A program made the translations under genes and the position numbers. This document shows positions 55,861-63,829 of a stretch of 64,000 nucleotides of DNA, in pieces (within the stretch, counting starts at the first letter, position 1; each line of letters starts with the position of its first letter). The notes under the pieces were generated by a model. That model was given only the letters and a program-made list of their open reading frames with translations, was not told the DNA's origin and made no database searches. This stretch comes from Blastococcus sp. CT_GayMR20 (GTDB lineage Bacteria; Actinomycetota; Actinomycetes; Mycobacteriales; Geodermatophilaceae). The DNA is taken from contig NZ_SPQM01000004.1 of NCBI RefSeq assembly GCF_004570345.1, positions 32,823-96,822 on the forward strand, read 5' to 3'.

Positions 55861-57297
55861 TCAGTCGGTCCGGCAGCAGTAGACGGTCAGCCGGGTGCGC
55901 TTCCGGAAGCTGAACTCCGTTGCCTTCTCACCCATCTCGCCGTCGAAAGCCACGACCTGGGGCCCGGAGCGCGAGACGATCCGCACCTCCTCGGCGGTGA
56001 AGTGGCCGTAGCTGCGGGTGTGCTCGCTGACCCCGAGCAGCGTGGCCAGGACCGCGCGGGTGCGGCCGAACCTCAGGTCCGCGCGCAGGTACTGGACGTC
56101 GAGCAGCCCGTCCTCCAGCCGCGGCCGCCAGGCAGGGGAGAGCCCGCGGGGTGTGTAGAGGCAGTTGCCGATGAAGATGATCCACACCTTCAGCGGCCGG
56201 CCGTTCACCTGAAGGGACACCGGTGCCTGGGTGCGCAGCACCTGTGCCGCCGCGACGGTCAGCGCCAGCCACTTGCCCATGCGGCCCGACAACCGGTCAC
56301 GGCGGTCGACCATGTCGGGGTAGGCGCCGATGCTCGAGGTGTTGAGGAACGGCGTGCCGTTGACGTCGGCGACGTCCACGCTGACCGCCTGCCCCGAGAC
56401 CACGGCGTCCGCGGTGTCCTGCGGGGTCTCCAGGCCGACGTCCCGGGCGAAGTGGTTGAGGGTCCCCGCCGCGATGACCGCCAGCGGGAGCCCGTGCTCC
56501 AGGGCCACCGTGGCGGCCGACGCGACGCTGCCGTCGCCGCCGGCGACCCCGAGCGCCTTCGCCCGGCCGGACTCCGCTGCCTCGCGGAGCAGTTCGTCGA
56601 CGCCGACGTCCGGCGTCGTCTCGAGCACCTCCGCCCGCGGCAGGATCCGCTCGATGTCGGCCTTCGGGTCGTAGTCGTCGGGACCCGAGCGCGGATTGAC
56701 CGCGACGACGAGCCCCTCGCCCTCCGGCAGAGCGGGTGCCTCGTGGGCGTTGCGCACCCGCGCGGGGTCCTTCGGCCGTACCCGCCACCAGTGCTGGGTC
56801 GCGACCGCCACGGCGCCGCCCACGGCGAGCCCGGCGACCACGTCGCCCGGGTAGTGCACGCCCACGTGCACGCGGGAGTAGCCGACGCCCAGAGCCACGG
56901 GCGCCAGCGCAGCGCCGGCGAGCGGGCTCTCCATCGCCAGGCCGGTGACGAACGCCGCCGCCGACGACGAGTGCCCGCTGGGGAAGGAGAGGCTGCCCGG
57001 CTCCCGGCGGAGCCGGCGGTGGGTCTGCAGGTTCTCCAGGTCCGGCCGCACCCGGCCGAAGAACCGCTTGAGGACGGCGTTGACGACGAAGCTCGAGAAC
57101 GCCATCGAGCCCAGCCCGCGCACCGCACCCCGCCGCAACGGGCCCTTCCGTGCACCCAGGAGGACGCCGAGGACGATCCAGAGCCGGCCGTGGTTCGCGG
57201 CGGTGGAGAGGCGCCGGAGCCAGTGGTCGGCCCGTGTCATGGGCAGACGGCCGATGAACGCGTGCAGGCGCGCATCCCAGAGCCGGGGGTTCGACAC
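55861..57297 (-). CDS. PAP2 phosphatase fused to diacylglycerol-kinase domain
   Basis: 478 residues. The N-terminal PAP2 domain (about 1-180) has all three signature motifs: KRFFGRVRP, SFPSGHSSS and SRVHVGVHYPGD. The C-terminal lipid-kinase domain (about 185-478) has VAVNPRSG, the nucleotide motif GGDGSV, AGTLNHFARD and FDGEMGE. Such fusions in actinobacteria are thought to dephosphorylate and rephosphorylate membrane lipids, perhaps undecaprenyl or diacylglycerol species. The start is GTG 57297. A palindromic repeat lies immediately upstream. Confidence 0.9.
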   Translation of the reverse strand: MSNPRLWDARLHAFIGRLPMTRADHWLRRLSTAANHGRLWIVLGVLLGARKGPLRRGAVRGLGSMAFSSFVVNAVLKRFFGRVRPDLENLQTHRRLRREPGSLSFPSGHSSSAAAFVTGLAMESPLAGAALAPVALGVGYSRVHVGVHYPGDVVAGLAVGGAVAVATQHWWRVRPKDPARVRNAHEAPALPEGEGLVVAVNPRSGPDDYDPKADIERILPRAEVLETTPDVGVDELLREAAESGRAKALGVAGGDGSVASAATVALEHGLPLAVIAAGTLNHFARDVGLETPQDTADAVVSGQAVSVDVADVNGTPFLNTSSIGAYPDMVDRRDRLSGRMGKWLALTVAAAQVLRTQAPVSLQVNGRPLKVWIIFIGNCLYTPRGLSPAWRPRLEDGLLDVQYLRADLRFGRTRAVLATLLGVSEHTRSYGHFTAEEVRIVSRSGPQVVAFDGEMGEKATEFSFRKRTRLTVYCCRTD

Positions 57298-57331
57298 CCG
57301 CCGGACGTTAGTGCTCGCTGCGGGTGCCCGC

Positions 57332-57419
57332 TGATGATCAGGTCACCTGATCGTGGGGGGTCCTGGCTCAGTGTCGATGGTGAGCCAGGAGCCCTGATGA
57401 TCAGGTCACCTGATCATCA
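57332..57419. repeat. Palindromic dispersed repeat, copy 1
   Basis: The element has three parts. A near-palindrome at 57332-57352 comes first. A hairpin at 57361-57390 follows, with perfect arms TCCTGGCTCA and TGAGCCAGGA around a 10-base loop. A perfect 25-base palindrome at 57395-57419 has 12-base arms (TGATGATCAGGT / ACCTGATCATCA) around a single C. The same module appears inverted at 62924-62999. It lies between the CGNR gene and the PAP2 fusion. It resembles a REP or MITE-like element and may also stop transcription. Confidence 0.8.
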
Positions 57420-57428
57420 GGCGGCCCG

Positions 57429-57959
57429 TCAGGCCTTCTGGCGGGCGCGGTAGGCGGCGACCGTCGACCGGCTGGCGCAGGTGTTGGAGCAGTACCTACG
57501 GCTGGCGTTGCGCGAGGTGTCCACGTAGACGTCGTCGCAGTTCTCCGCCGAGCAGACGCCGAGGCGCTGCCAGCCGTGCTGGACGACGACCTGCGAGAGG
57601 CCCATCGCGACCGTCGTCGTGAGCTGCTCGAGCACCGGGGCGTCGGGACGCGCGTAGTGCAGGTGCAGCTCGCCGTCGTGGTCGGTCGCGTAAGGCCGCG
57701 GCCGGGCGAGGGCCAGCAGTTCGTTGAGCCGCTCGAGGACCTCGTCCTGGGTCCGTGCCAGGGCGACGGCGCGCACCAACTGGGCCGTGGTCGCCGCCCG
57801 GTGCGTCTCGCCGGGGGAGAGGTCGAAGTTCGTCCCGGGCGTGAACCAGTCGTCGTGGGAGCTGAGGAAGGCACGTGCCCACTCCGGATCCGTGCGCTCG
57901 ACGTTGGCCAGTTCGATGGCCAGCTCGATCGCGCTCGACCCGTAGGTGTCGTAATCCAT
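57429..57959 (-). CDS. CGNR zinc-finger regulator
   Basis: 176 residues. The N-terminal domain (about 1-125) begins with the ABATE-type start (SSAIELAIELANVE) and ends with GLSQVVVQHGWQRL. The C-terminal CGNR finger reads CSAENCDDVYVDTSRNASRRYCSNTCASR, with four cysteines and the conserved SRN segment, followed by basic RARQKA. CGNR proteins are stress-linked transcriptional regulators. It is transcribed divergently from an MFS exporter across an intergenic palindrome, the usual arrangement for a regulator and its target. Confidence 0.88.
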   Translation of the reverse strand: MDYDTYGSSAIELAIELANVERTDPEWARAFLSSHDDWFTPGTNFDLSPGETHRAATTAQLVRAVALARTQDEVLERLNELLALARPRPYATDHDGELHLHYARPDAPVLEQLTTTVAMGLSQVVVQHGWQRLGVCSAENCDDVYVDTSRNASRRYCSNTCASRSTVAAYRARQKA

Positions 57960-57995
57960 GTGACTCCCTACCGATGGGTGATAGCCTCGGGACTG

Positions 57996-58027
57996 CGTAG
58001 GGGGTCAACTGTGTTACACCCCCTACG
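57996..58027. promoter_or_regulatory. Inverted-repeat operator between CGNR and MFS genes
   Basis: Perfect 10-base arms CGTAGGGGGT and ACCCCCTACG flank a 12-base spacer in the 103-base divergent intergenic region. A related half-site CCCTACCG occurs at 57966. Centre-to-centre spacing of about two turns fits a dimeric regulator, most likely the CGNR protein. A role as an mRNA hairpin in the MFS leader is also possible. Confidence 0.55.
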
Positions 58028-58062
58028 AATTCCTTTCCCTGCAAGGTGAGACGAGTACTGAC

Positions 58063-59271
58063 GTGCGTGCGTACCTGACCGTGTGGCGGCTTCCCTCCGC
58101 CCCGGTGCTCCTGCTGTCCGGCTTCGCCGGGCGGCTCCCTTCTGCCATGGTGCCGCTGGCGCTGCTCCTCATGGTGCAGCAGCAGACCGGCTCCTACGCC
58201 GTCGCCGGGCTCGCGTCAGCCACATTGGGGATCGCGTCGGCGGTCATGGCCCCGGTCCTGGGGCGGCTGGCCGACCGCCGCGGCCCCCGCACCATCCTGC
58301 TCGCCCAGGCCGCGGCCTACCCGCTCCTGCTCGCGCTGCTCGTCGCCGTCGTCCTCGGCGGGGCGCCGACCCTCGCGGTGATCGCCGCGTCCGGTCTGGC
58401 CGGCACCGCCACGCCGCTGGTGTCGGGCACGGTGCGGGCGCTGTGGTCGCGGGTCGACGTCCGGGTGCGGCCGACGGCCTTCGCCCTCGACGCCACCGCG
58501 ACCGAGCTCGTCTTCGTCGTCGGGCCGTCGCTGGTCGCCGTCCTCGCGGTGCTCGCCACCCCGGCGCTGGCGCTGGGCCTGGCCGCGGCGCTCGGCGTCG
58601 GTGGCGCCCTGGGAATCGCGACGTCGCGAACCACCCGCGCCTACGTGCCGGTCGCCGGGCCGCGGAGCGGCCTGTTCTCGACGGTCCTCTCACCCGGCAT
58701 GCCGCGGCTGCTGCTCAGCGGGTCGGCCCTGATGCTGGGGTTCGGTGCCCTCGAGGTCGCGATCCCGGCGTTCGCGGACGAGACCGGGTCGCCGGGCATG
58801 TCCGGCGTCCTCCTCGCGGTGTGGTCGCTGGGCTCGGTCGTGGGCGGACTGTGGTTCGGGGCGCGCGTGCTGAGCATCTCCCTGCCCCGGCAGTACCGGC
58901 TGCTGTTGCTCGGGGTGACGATCGGCCTCGCGCCGCTGGCGTGGATCTCCAGCCCGTGGGCGCTGGGCGTGCTGCTGTTCCTCGGTGGGACGGCGATCGC
59001 CCCGACGCTGACCGTGCAGAACACGCTGGTCGGGGCAATGGCGCCCGAGCACGCCACGACGGAGGCGTTCACCTGGCTGTCGACGATCGCGGTCGGCGCC
59101 TCGGCGATCGGCGCGGCGGTCGGCGGCGGACTCATCGAGGGTCCGTTCGGCGTGAGCGGCAGCCTGGCGCTCGCTGCGGCGGGTGCGGCCGGCGCGGTCG
59201 CGATCACGCTGGTCCCCGGCCGTCGTCGTGACGTGCCGGCCCGGGGTCCGCGACAGCCGATCGCCGCCTGA
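58063..59271 (+). CDS. MFS transporter
   Basis: 402 residues with about twelve membrane helices. The loop between helices 2 and 3 carries GRLADRRGPRTILL, the standard MFS motif A. Sequence style (LLLSGFAGRLPSAMVPLALLLMV at the start) matches small actinobacterial drug-efflux-like permeases. GTG 58063 follows AAGGTGAG. Divergent from the CGNR regulator, which probably controls it. The substrate is unknown. Confidence 0.88.
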   Translation: MRAYLTVWRLPSAPVLLLSGFAGRLPSAMVPLALLLMVQQQTGSYAVAGLASATLGIASAVMAPVLGRLADRRGPRTILLAQAAAYPLLLALLVAVVLGGAPTLAVIAASGLAGTATPLVSGTVRALWSRVDVRVRPTAFALDATATELVFVVGPSLVAVLAVLATPALALGLAAALGVGGALGIATSRTTRAYVPVAGPRSGLFSTVLSPGMPRLLLSGSALMLGFGALEVAIPAFADETGSPGMSGVLLAVWSLGSVVGGLWFGARVLSISLPRQYRLLLLGVTIGLAPLAWISSPWALGVLLFLGGTAIAPTLTVQNTLVGAMAPEHATTEAFTWLSTIAVGASAIGAAVGGGLIEGPFGVSGSLALAAAGAAGAVAITLVPGRRRDVPARGPRQPIAA

Positions 59272-59364
59272 CGCAGCTCGCGGGAGCTCGGACCCGGGCT
59301 CGGAGGGGGCTCCGGGCCGCTGGTAGTCTTTCTCCTCGGTGGTTACGAGGCGACTCGGACCCCG

Positions 59365-59453
59365 GGAGGCTTCGCCTAGTCCGGTCTATGGCGCCGCACT
59401 GCTAATGCGGTTTGGGTTAATCCCCATCCCGGGTTCAAATCCCGGAGCCTCCG
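59365..59453 (+). tRNA. tRNA-Ser(GCT)
   Basis: 89 bases with a long variable arm. Acceptor stem GGAGGCT pairs with AGCCTCC, discriminator G. Anticodon stem CCGCA/TGCGG encloses GCT, reading AGC/AGU. T arm CCGGGTTCAAATCCCGG is canonical. No CCA is encoded. A TAGTCT about 40 bases upstream may be its -10 box. Confidence 0.93.
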
Positions 59454-59473
59454 CGCACGACAACTAAACACAG

Positions 59474-59546
59474 GCACCCGTAGCTCAACGGATAGAGCAT
59501 CTGACTACGGATCAGAAGGTTAGGGGTTCGAATCCCTTCGGGTGCA
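59474..59546 (+). tRNA. tRNA-Arg(ACG)
   Basis: 73 bases. Acceptor GCACCCG pairs with CGGGTGC, discriminator A. Anticodon arm TCTGA-CTACGGA-TCAGA gives anticodon ACG, which after A-to-I editing reads CGU/CGC/CGA. It follows tRNA-Ser by 20 bases and is probably co-transcribed with it. No integrated element is seen at its 3' end. Confidence 0.93.
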
Positions 59547-59565
59547 CGTCTGGTTGAGACACCGA

Positions 59566-59599
59566 GCGGCCCCGCACTTCGACGGAAGTGCGGGGCCGC
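59566..59599 (+). terminator. Strong GC hairpin after tRNA pair
   Basis: Perfect 15-base arms GCGGCCCCGCACTTC and GAAGTGCGGGGCCGC around GACG, starting 20 bases past tRNA-Arg. It is followed by TTCGTCG, not a T-run, the U-poor type common in high-GC actinobacteria. Confidence 0.75.
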
Positions 59600-59675
59600 T
59601 TCGTCGTCCGGACGCGGAGTGCTTCGGGGGTGTTGTTCGCGCTTCGGGGGTCCCGCAGCACCCGTAGAGCACGAA

Positions 59676-59698
59676 CGACGCCCGCGATGCGGGCGTCG
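59676..59698. terminator. Second GC hairpin, bidirectional terminator candidate
   Basis: Perfect 10-base arms CGACGCCCGC and GCGGGCGTCG around GAT. It lies between the tRNAs (+) and the convergent oxidase gene (-), so it could end transcripts from both sides. The rest of 59600-59886 shows no gene. Confidence 0.45.
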
Positions 59699-59886
59699 GG
59701 AGAGATTGTGGGGGCGGGAGGCCGGGCCTGACGGTCTGGCCGCGTTGGTCGGTCTATCCAGCAGTGGATAGCCACTCTGTTGCCGGCTCTCCCGCCCCTC
59801 CGAACTGTGACCCCGGCCACACCGTCGCGTCAACCCGGACCGGTGTGTCGATCCTCCCCGGGCGTGTCACCCCAGGTCGGCCGGGC

Positions 59887-61167
59887 TCAGCCGACGCGGC
59901 GCAGGATCTCCGGTGACAGCTGGTCGACGGCGGTGTGCCCGGTCAGCCCCAGCGTCAGGTCGAACTCGCCCATGACGTCGGAGATCACCTGCCGCACGCC
60001 CTCCTCGCCCGCCAGCGCCAGTCCCCACGCGAACGGCCGGCCCAGCAGCACCGCGCGCGCCCCGAGCGCCACCGCGGTGAAGACGTCGGCGCCGGTGCGG
60101 ACGCCGCTGTCGAGCAGCACCGGCGCCCGCTCGTCGATGGCCGCCACCACGTCGGGCAGGGCGTCCAGCGCCGAGATCGAGCGGTCGACCTGCCGGCCGC
60201 CGTGCGTGCTCACCACGACGCCGTCCACGCCCTCGTCGAGCGCCCGCCGCGCGTCGTCCGGGTGCAGGACGCCCTTGAGCAGGATCGGCAGCCGCGTCCT
60301 CGACCGCAGCCACGCCAGGTCCGCCCAGGTGATCGACGGCCGGGAGTAGATCCCCAGGAACGTCTCCACCGCGGCCCGGGGCAGCGGCGACCGCAGGTTG
60401 TCGCGGAACGAGCCCGGCCAGGCCTTCGCCATGCCGATCAGCGCCCGCACCGCCGCCGGCGTCGGGCGGGGCTGCGGCTCCCGCGCACCTGCCGACGCAG
60501 CCCGCTGCTCGACGAGCCCACGGAACACCGGGTCCGACGTGTACTGCGCGATGCCCTTCCCCAGCGCGAACGGCAGGTGCCCGAGGTCGAGGTCGCGCGG
60601 CCGCCAGCCGAGCATCGTCGTGTCCAGCGTGACGACGAGCGCCTCGCAGCCTGCCGCCTCGGCCCGTCCCACCAGGCTCTCGACCAGCTCGTCGGACGTC
60701 GACCAGTAGAGCTGGAACCAGCGCGGGGCGTCGCCCATCGCGGCCGCGCACTCCTCCATCGAGACCGACGCCTGGTTGGAGAAGACCGTGGGCACGCCGA
60801 CGGAGGCCGCGGCCCGCGCGACGGCGAGGTCGGCCTCGTCGTGCACCAGCTCGAGCGCCCCGACGGGGCCGAGCAGCAGCGGCGCGGGGAGACGGCGTCC
60901 GAAGAGCTCGACGGATGTGTCGCGGCGGCTCACGTCCCGCAGCACACGGGGGACGACGGCCCACCGGTCGAACGCCGCCTCGTTGGCCCGCTGCGTCACC
61001 TCGTCGCCGGCACCACCCGCGACGTAGGAGTATGCGCGCGCGTTCAGCGCCTTCTTCGCCGCCCGCTGAAGCTTCCGCGCGGCGACCGGGACCCGCGGGA
61101 GGTGGCCGTACACGCCCGCGCTGTAGACCTCGTTCTGCCGACGCCGGCCCGCTCCTGGTTCGGTCAC
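59887..61167 (-). CDS. FMN-dependent alpha-hydroxy-acid oxidase (lactate monooxygenase-like)
   Basis: 426 residues. A TIM-barrel flavoenzyme oxidising an alpha-hydroxy acid such as lactate. Motifs are YSYVAGGAGDEVTQRAN, PLLLGPVGALELVH, QLYWSTSDELVESLV, PILLKGVLHPDDARRALDEG, the catalytic VVSTHGGRQVDRS (His and Arg) and LLDSGVRTGADVFTAVALGA for FMN. An insert around GHLPFALGKGIAQYTSDPVF resembles the lactate 2-monooxygenase subgroup. GTG 61167 is chosen because a -10 box lies six bases upstream, implying a leaderless transcript. Confidence 0.9.
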   Translation of the reverse strand: MTEPGAGRRRQNEVYSAGVYGHLPRVPVAARKLQRAAKKALNARAYSYVAGGAGDEVTQRANEAAFDRWAVVPRVLRDVSRRDTSVELFGRRLPAPLLLGPVGALELVHDEADLAVARAAASVGVPTVFSNQASVSMEECAAAMGDAPRWFQLYWSTSDELVESLVGRAEAAGCEALVVTLDTTMLGWRPRDLDLGHLPFALGKGIAQYTSDPVFRGLVEQRAASAGAREPQPRPTPAAVRALIGMAKAWPGSFRDNLRSPLPRAAVETFLGIYSRPSITWADLAWLRSRTRLPILLKGVLHPDDARRALDEGVDGVVVSTHGGRQVDRSISALDALPDVVAAIDERAPVLLDSGVRTGADVFTAVALGARAVLLGRPFAWGLALAGEEGVRQVISDVMGEFDLTLGLTGHTAVDQLSPEILRRVG

Positions 61168-61173
61168 CCGGAC

Positions 61174-61179
61174 ACCGTA
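61174..61179 (-). promoter_or_regulatory. Candidate -10 box for leaderless oxidase transcript
   Basis: On the minus strand TACGGT (TANNNT) ends six bases before GTG 61167, the spacing expected for transcription starting at the start codon; no Shine-Dalgarno is present. Confidence 0.45.
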
Positions 61180-61275
61180 GTGAGACCCGTGGCGGGGAGC
61201 ATGTCCGGTCCGCAGGGGACAATTTCGCGACACGCCGGACGACACGCCCGCCACACCTGTAACGGGCTAGCAACG

Positions 61276-62364
61276 ATGCGTCACTTCCGTCATCCTGTGC
61301 GCACAGCAGTACTGCGGTCCGGGGGAGCAAGCATCAGCACCATCCAGCGCGGCGCCGTCCAGACCCGGGCGGTGTCGGCCAGAACGTCTCGGATGACCGT
61401 CTCCGGCGTCATCGTCGGCAACTTCGTCCTCCTTCTCTTCGGCGCCGCGGTCGTCACCGCCGCGCCCGCCGCCGCGATCGACGACCCCTCCCGGCCCGAC
61501 GCGCGCGTCACCCACGGGCCCAGCTGCCGCCCGGGCGGGCTGGTCGTCGAGGTCGTCGCCGGCACCGCGCCGTACGCCGTCCGCCTCGCGACCACGCGGA
61601 ACCCTTCGGGGGAGGACGAGGCCGTTCTCGCGCCCGGGGAGACGGTGGTCCTGCGCACGGACGACGTCGACTGGGGCGAGACCATCGACGGCCGCCTCGA
61701 GTACAGCGCCCGCGACGGCTCCGGGTTCAGCTACGTCGACGAGCTCGAGGAGTACAGCTTCACCCGGCCCACCTTCGAGGACTGCGAGGCCGTCGCGGCG
61801 CCGACGAACCCCGAGCCGACGCCGTCGGGGACCGTCGCCCCGCCCACCCCGACCGGCAGCGCAGGGGGCCAGACCCCTTCGGCTCCGTCGACGACGCCCC
61901 AGCCCTCCGGAAGCCCCTCCGGCACGGCGGTCCCCGGACCGGCCGACGGCGGCGGAACGGGTGCGGGGACCCGCGAGGTGAGCCCCGGCGGAACCTTCAC
62001 GGTCGAGATGGCGGGCTTTCTGCCCGGCGAGCTGGTGACCTTCCAGCTGCACGGCAGCGACGACGTCCTGGGGACGGCGACCGCCGGAGCCGACGGCACC
62101 GTGCAGGCGGAGGTCCGCATCCCCGCCCGGACGTCGTCCGGCGCGGCGACGCTCGACCTGGTCGGCAACGAGTCGGAGGTCGTCGCTCCCCTCCAGCTGC
62201 AGGTGGCGGGCTCCGAGACGCCGGTGACGGACGACGGAATCGGCGACCTGGTGCCCCTGACCGCGGCCGCCGTGGCGCTCGTCGCGACCATGGCCGGGCT
62301 GGTCTCCGTCGCCGGCCGGCAGCGGTCGACGGTGCGCGGTTCCCGGCCCTTCCGGCACGCCTGA
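61276..62364 (+). CDS. Secreted, membrane-anchored protein with Pro/Thr/Ser linker
   Basis: 362 residues. A long N terminus precedes a signal helix (VSGVIVGNFVLLLFGAAVVTAAPAAA, about residues 42-67). A small beta domain follows (about 70-175, SCRPGGLVVEVVAGTAPYAVRLAT). Next is a Pro/Thr/Ser linker (PTPSGTVAPPTPTGSAGG), then an Ig-like domain (VSPGGTFTVEMAGFLPGELVTFQLHGSDDVLGTATAG). A C-terminal helix (LTAAAVALVATMAGLVSVAG) and basic tail end the protein. This is a surface protein; its ligand is unknown. ATG 61276 is used; GTG 61297 is an alternative. Confidence 0.75.
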   Translation: MRHFRHPVRTAVLRSGGASISTIQRGAVQTRAVSARTSRMTVSGVIVGNFVLLLFGAAVVTAAPAAAIDDPSRPDARVTHGPSCRPGGLVVEVVAGTAPYAVRLATTRNPSGEDEAVLAPGETVVLRTDDVDWGETIDGRLEYSARDGSGFSYVDELEEYSFTRPTFEDCEAVAAPTNPEPTPSGTVAPPTPTGSAGGQTPSAPSTTPQPSGSPSGTAVPGPADGGGTGAGTREVSPGGTFTVEMAGFLPGELVTFQLHGSDDVLGTATAGADGTVQAEVRIPARTSSGAATLDLVGNESEVVAPLQLQVAGSETPVTDDGIGDLVPLTAAAVALVATMAGLVSVAGRQRSTVRGSRPFRHA

Positions 62365-62405
62365 ATCCCGGTTTCGGCCGCTCGGGAAGCGGGGACCACG
62401 GTTCC

Positions 62406-62906
62406 GTGCAGCCGATCGAGGACGCGCTCGCGCGCGGCGTCCCCAGGGACGCCGGCGACCTTCCCGGAGTCGCTCCCCGCGCCGCCGAGACGTGGCTGCG
62501 GATCGTGGAGGTGCACGACCGCATCACGCGGCGTGTCGACTCGGCGCTCCATCGCGAGCACTCTCTCTCGCTCACCGGCTTCGAGGCGCTGCGCCGCATC
62601 GCGGAGTCGCCGGGGGAGCGCGCCTCCATGAGTGAGGTCGCCGACGCGGTCGGGCTGTCGCGGGCCGGGGTCACCAGCACGGTGGACCGCCTGGTGGCCG
62701 ACGGACTCGTCCTGCGGGAGCGCGGCGGGGGCGACCGCCGATTGCTGCACGCCCGCCTCACACCGGCGGGGCGGCAGAAGGTGGGCCAGGCCGCGCGGAC
62801 GCACGACGACCTCGTCGCCCACCTGCTCTCCCGGCTCGGGGACGACGCCCCGGTGGTCACCGACGCCCTGGCGCGGGTGTCGTCAGCCACCCGCTCGCGC
62901 CCCTGA
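62406..62906 (+). CDS. MarR-family transcriptional regulator
   Basis: 166 residues. The winged helix-turn-helix is complete: LTGFEALRRIAESPGERASM, recognition helix SEVADAVGLSRAGVTSTVDRLVADG, and wing LRERGGGDRRLLHARLTPAGR. The first helix (AAETWLRIVEVHDRITRRVDSAL) forms the dimer interface. No obvious target operon adjoins it. A copy of the palindromic repeat follows the stop codon. Confidence 0.88.
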   Translation: MQPIEDALARGVPRDAGDLPGVAPRAAETWLRIVEVHDRITRRVDSALHREHSLSLTGFEALRRIAESPGERASMSEVADAVGLSRAGVTSTVDRLVADGLVLRERGGGDRRLLHARLTPAGRQKVGQAARTHDDLVAHLLSRLGDDAPVVTDALARVSSATRSRP

Positions 62907-62923
62907 CGGTCGGTTCCCCCACC

Positions 62924-62999
62924 TGGCTCACCTGGTGGGGTCCTGGGTCACCGTCGACACTGAGCCAGGACCCCTGATGATCAGGTGACCTGATCATCA
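62924..62999. repeat. Palindromic dispersed repeat, copy 2
   Basis: Inverted relative to copy 1. The left part is an imperfect hairpin with arms CCCCACC/GGTGGGG. The middle hairpin at 62941-62970 has arms TCCTGGGTCA and TGAGCCAGGA with one mismatch. The 25-base palindrome at 62975-62999 has the same 12-base arms around a G. Like copy 1, it lies just after the stop codon of a regulator gene. Confidence 0.8.
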
Positions 63000-63070
63000 T
63001 CCGGCCGCCCGCGGGGAACGCTTCGAGCCCGTAGTGTTTCCGCCGGAACAGCTGCGGGCACGAGTTGATC

Positions 63071-63829
63071 GTGCTGGGGGCGCTCCCGAGGAGCAGCATC
63101 GTCGTGCCGACCGTCGGCCGGCCATCACTCCATGCCCTGCTCGACGTGCTGGCCGCCGCCTCCGGGCCCCGCCCGGCCGAGCTGATCCTGGTCGACGACC
63201 GCCCGTCCGGTGAGCCACTGCGCCCCGAGCGCCCGGGTCTGCCGCCCGTCCGCGTCGTCCGTACCGGCGGTGGTGGACCGGCGGGGGCGCGCAACCTCGG
63301 CTGGCGCACGGCCCGCACCGAGTGGATCGCCTTCCTCGACGACGACGTCGTCCCCGACCCCGACTGGTACGAGCAGCTCGAGCGCGACCTCGCCGACCTC
63401 CCGGCCGACGTCGCCGGCAGCCAGGGCCGGGTGCGGGTTCCCCTGCCGGAGGACCGCCGGCCCACCGACTGGGAACGCGGCACCGCGGGGCTGGCCACCA
63501 GCAGCTGGATCACCGCCGACCTCGCCTACCGACGGGCGGCCCTGTCGGCCGTCGGCGGCTTCGACGAGCGCTTCCCCCGCGCCTTCCGCGAGGACTCCGA
63601 CCTGGCGCTGCGCGTGATGGACACGGGGGCGCGACTGGTCCGCGGGCAGCGCTGGATCACCCACCCGGTGCGGCCCACCGACCGCTGGGTGAGCGTGCGG
63701 GTGCAGGCGGGCAACGCCGACGACGTCCTGATGCGCCGGCTGCACGGACCCGACTGGCGGAAGCGGGCCGATGCCGCGCTCGGCCGCCGTCCGCAGCACA
63801 CCGCGGTCACCGCCGCGGCGCTGGCGGCG
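63071..63829 (+). CDS. Glycosyltransferase family 2, truncated by chimeric junction
   Basis: About 250 residues before the break. GT-A fold: [51 protein letters not shown] with the DDD metal site, and [21 protein letters not shown] with the catalytic ED. After [12 protein letters not shown] the sequence abruptly becomes a CcmA ATPase in the same frame, so the native C terminus is missing. GTG 63071 is the best start; the upstream TTG 63065 is an alternative. Acceptor and donor are unknown. Confidence 0.75.

Noticed and set aside
59365..59546. tRNA-associated integrated element
   Set aside because: No integrase, no duplicated tRNA 3' end and no foreign gene block adjoin the tRNA pair.
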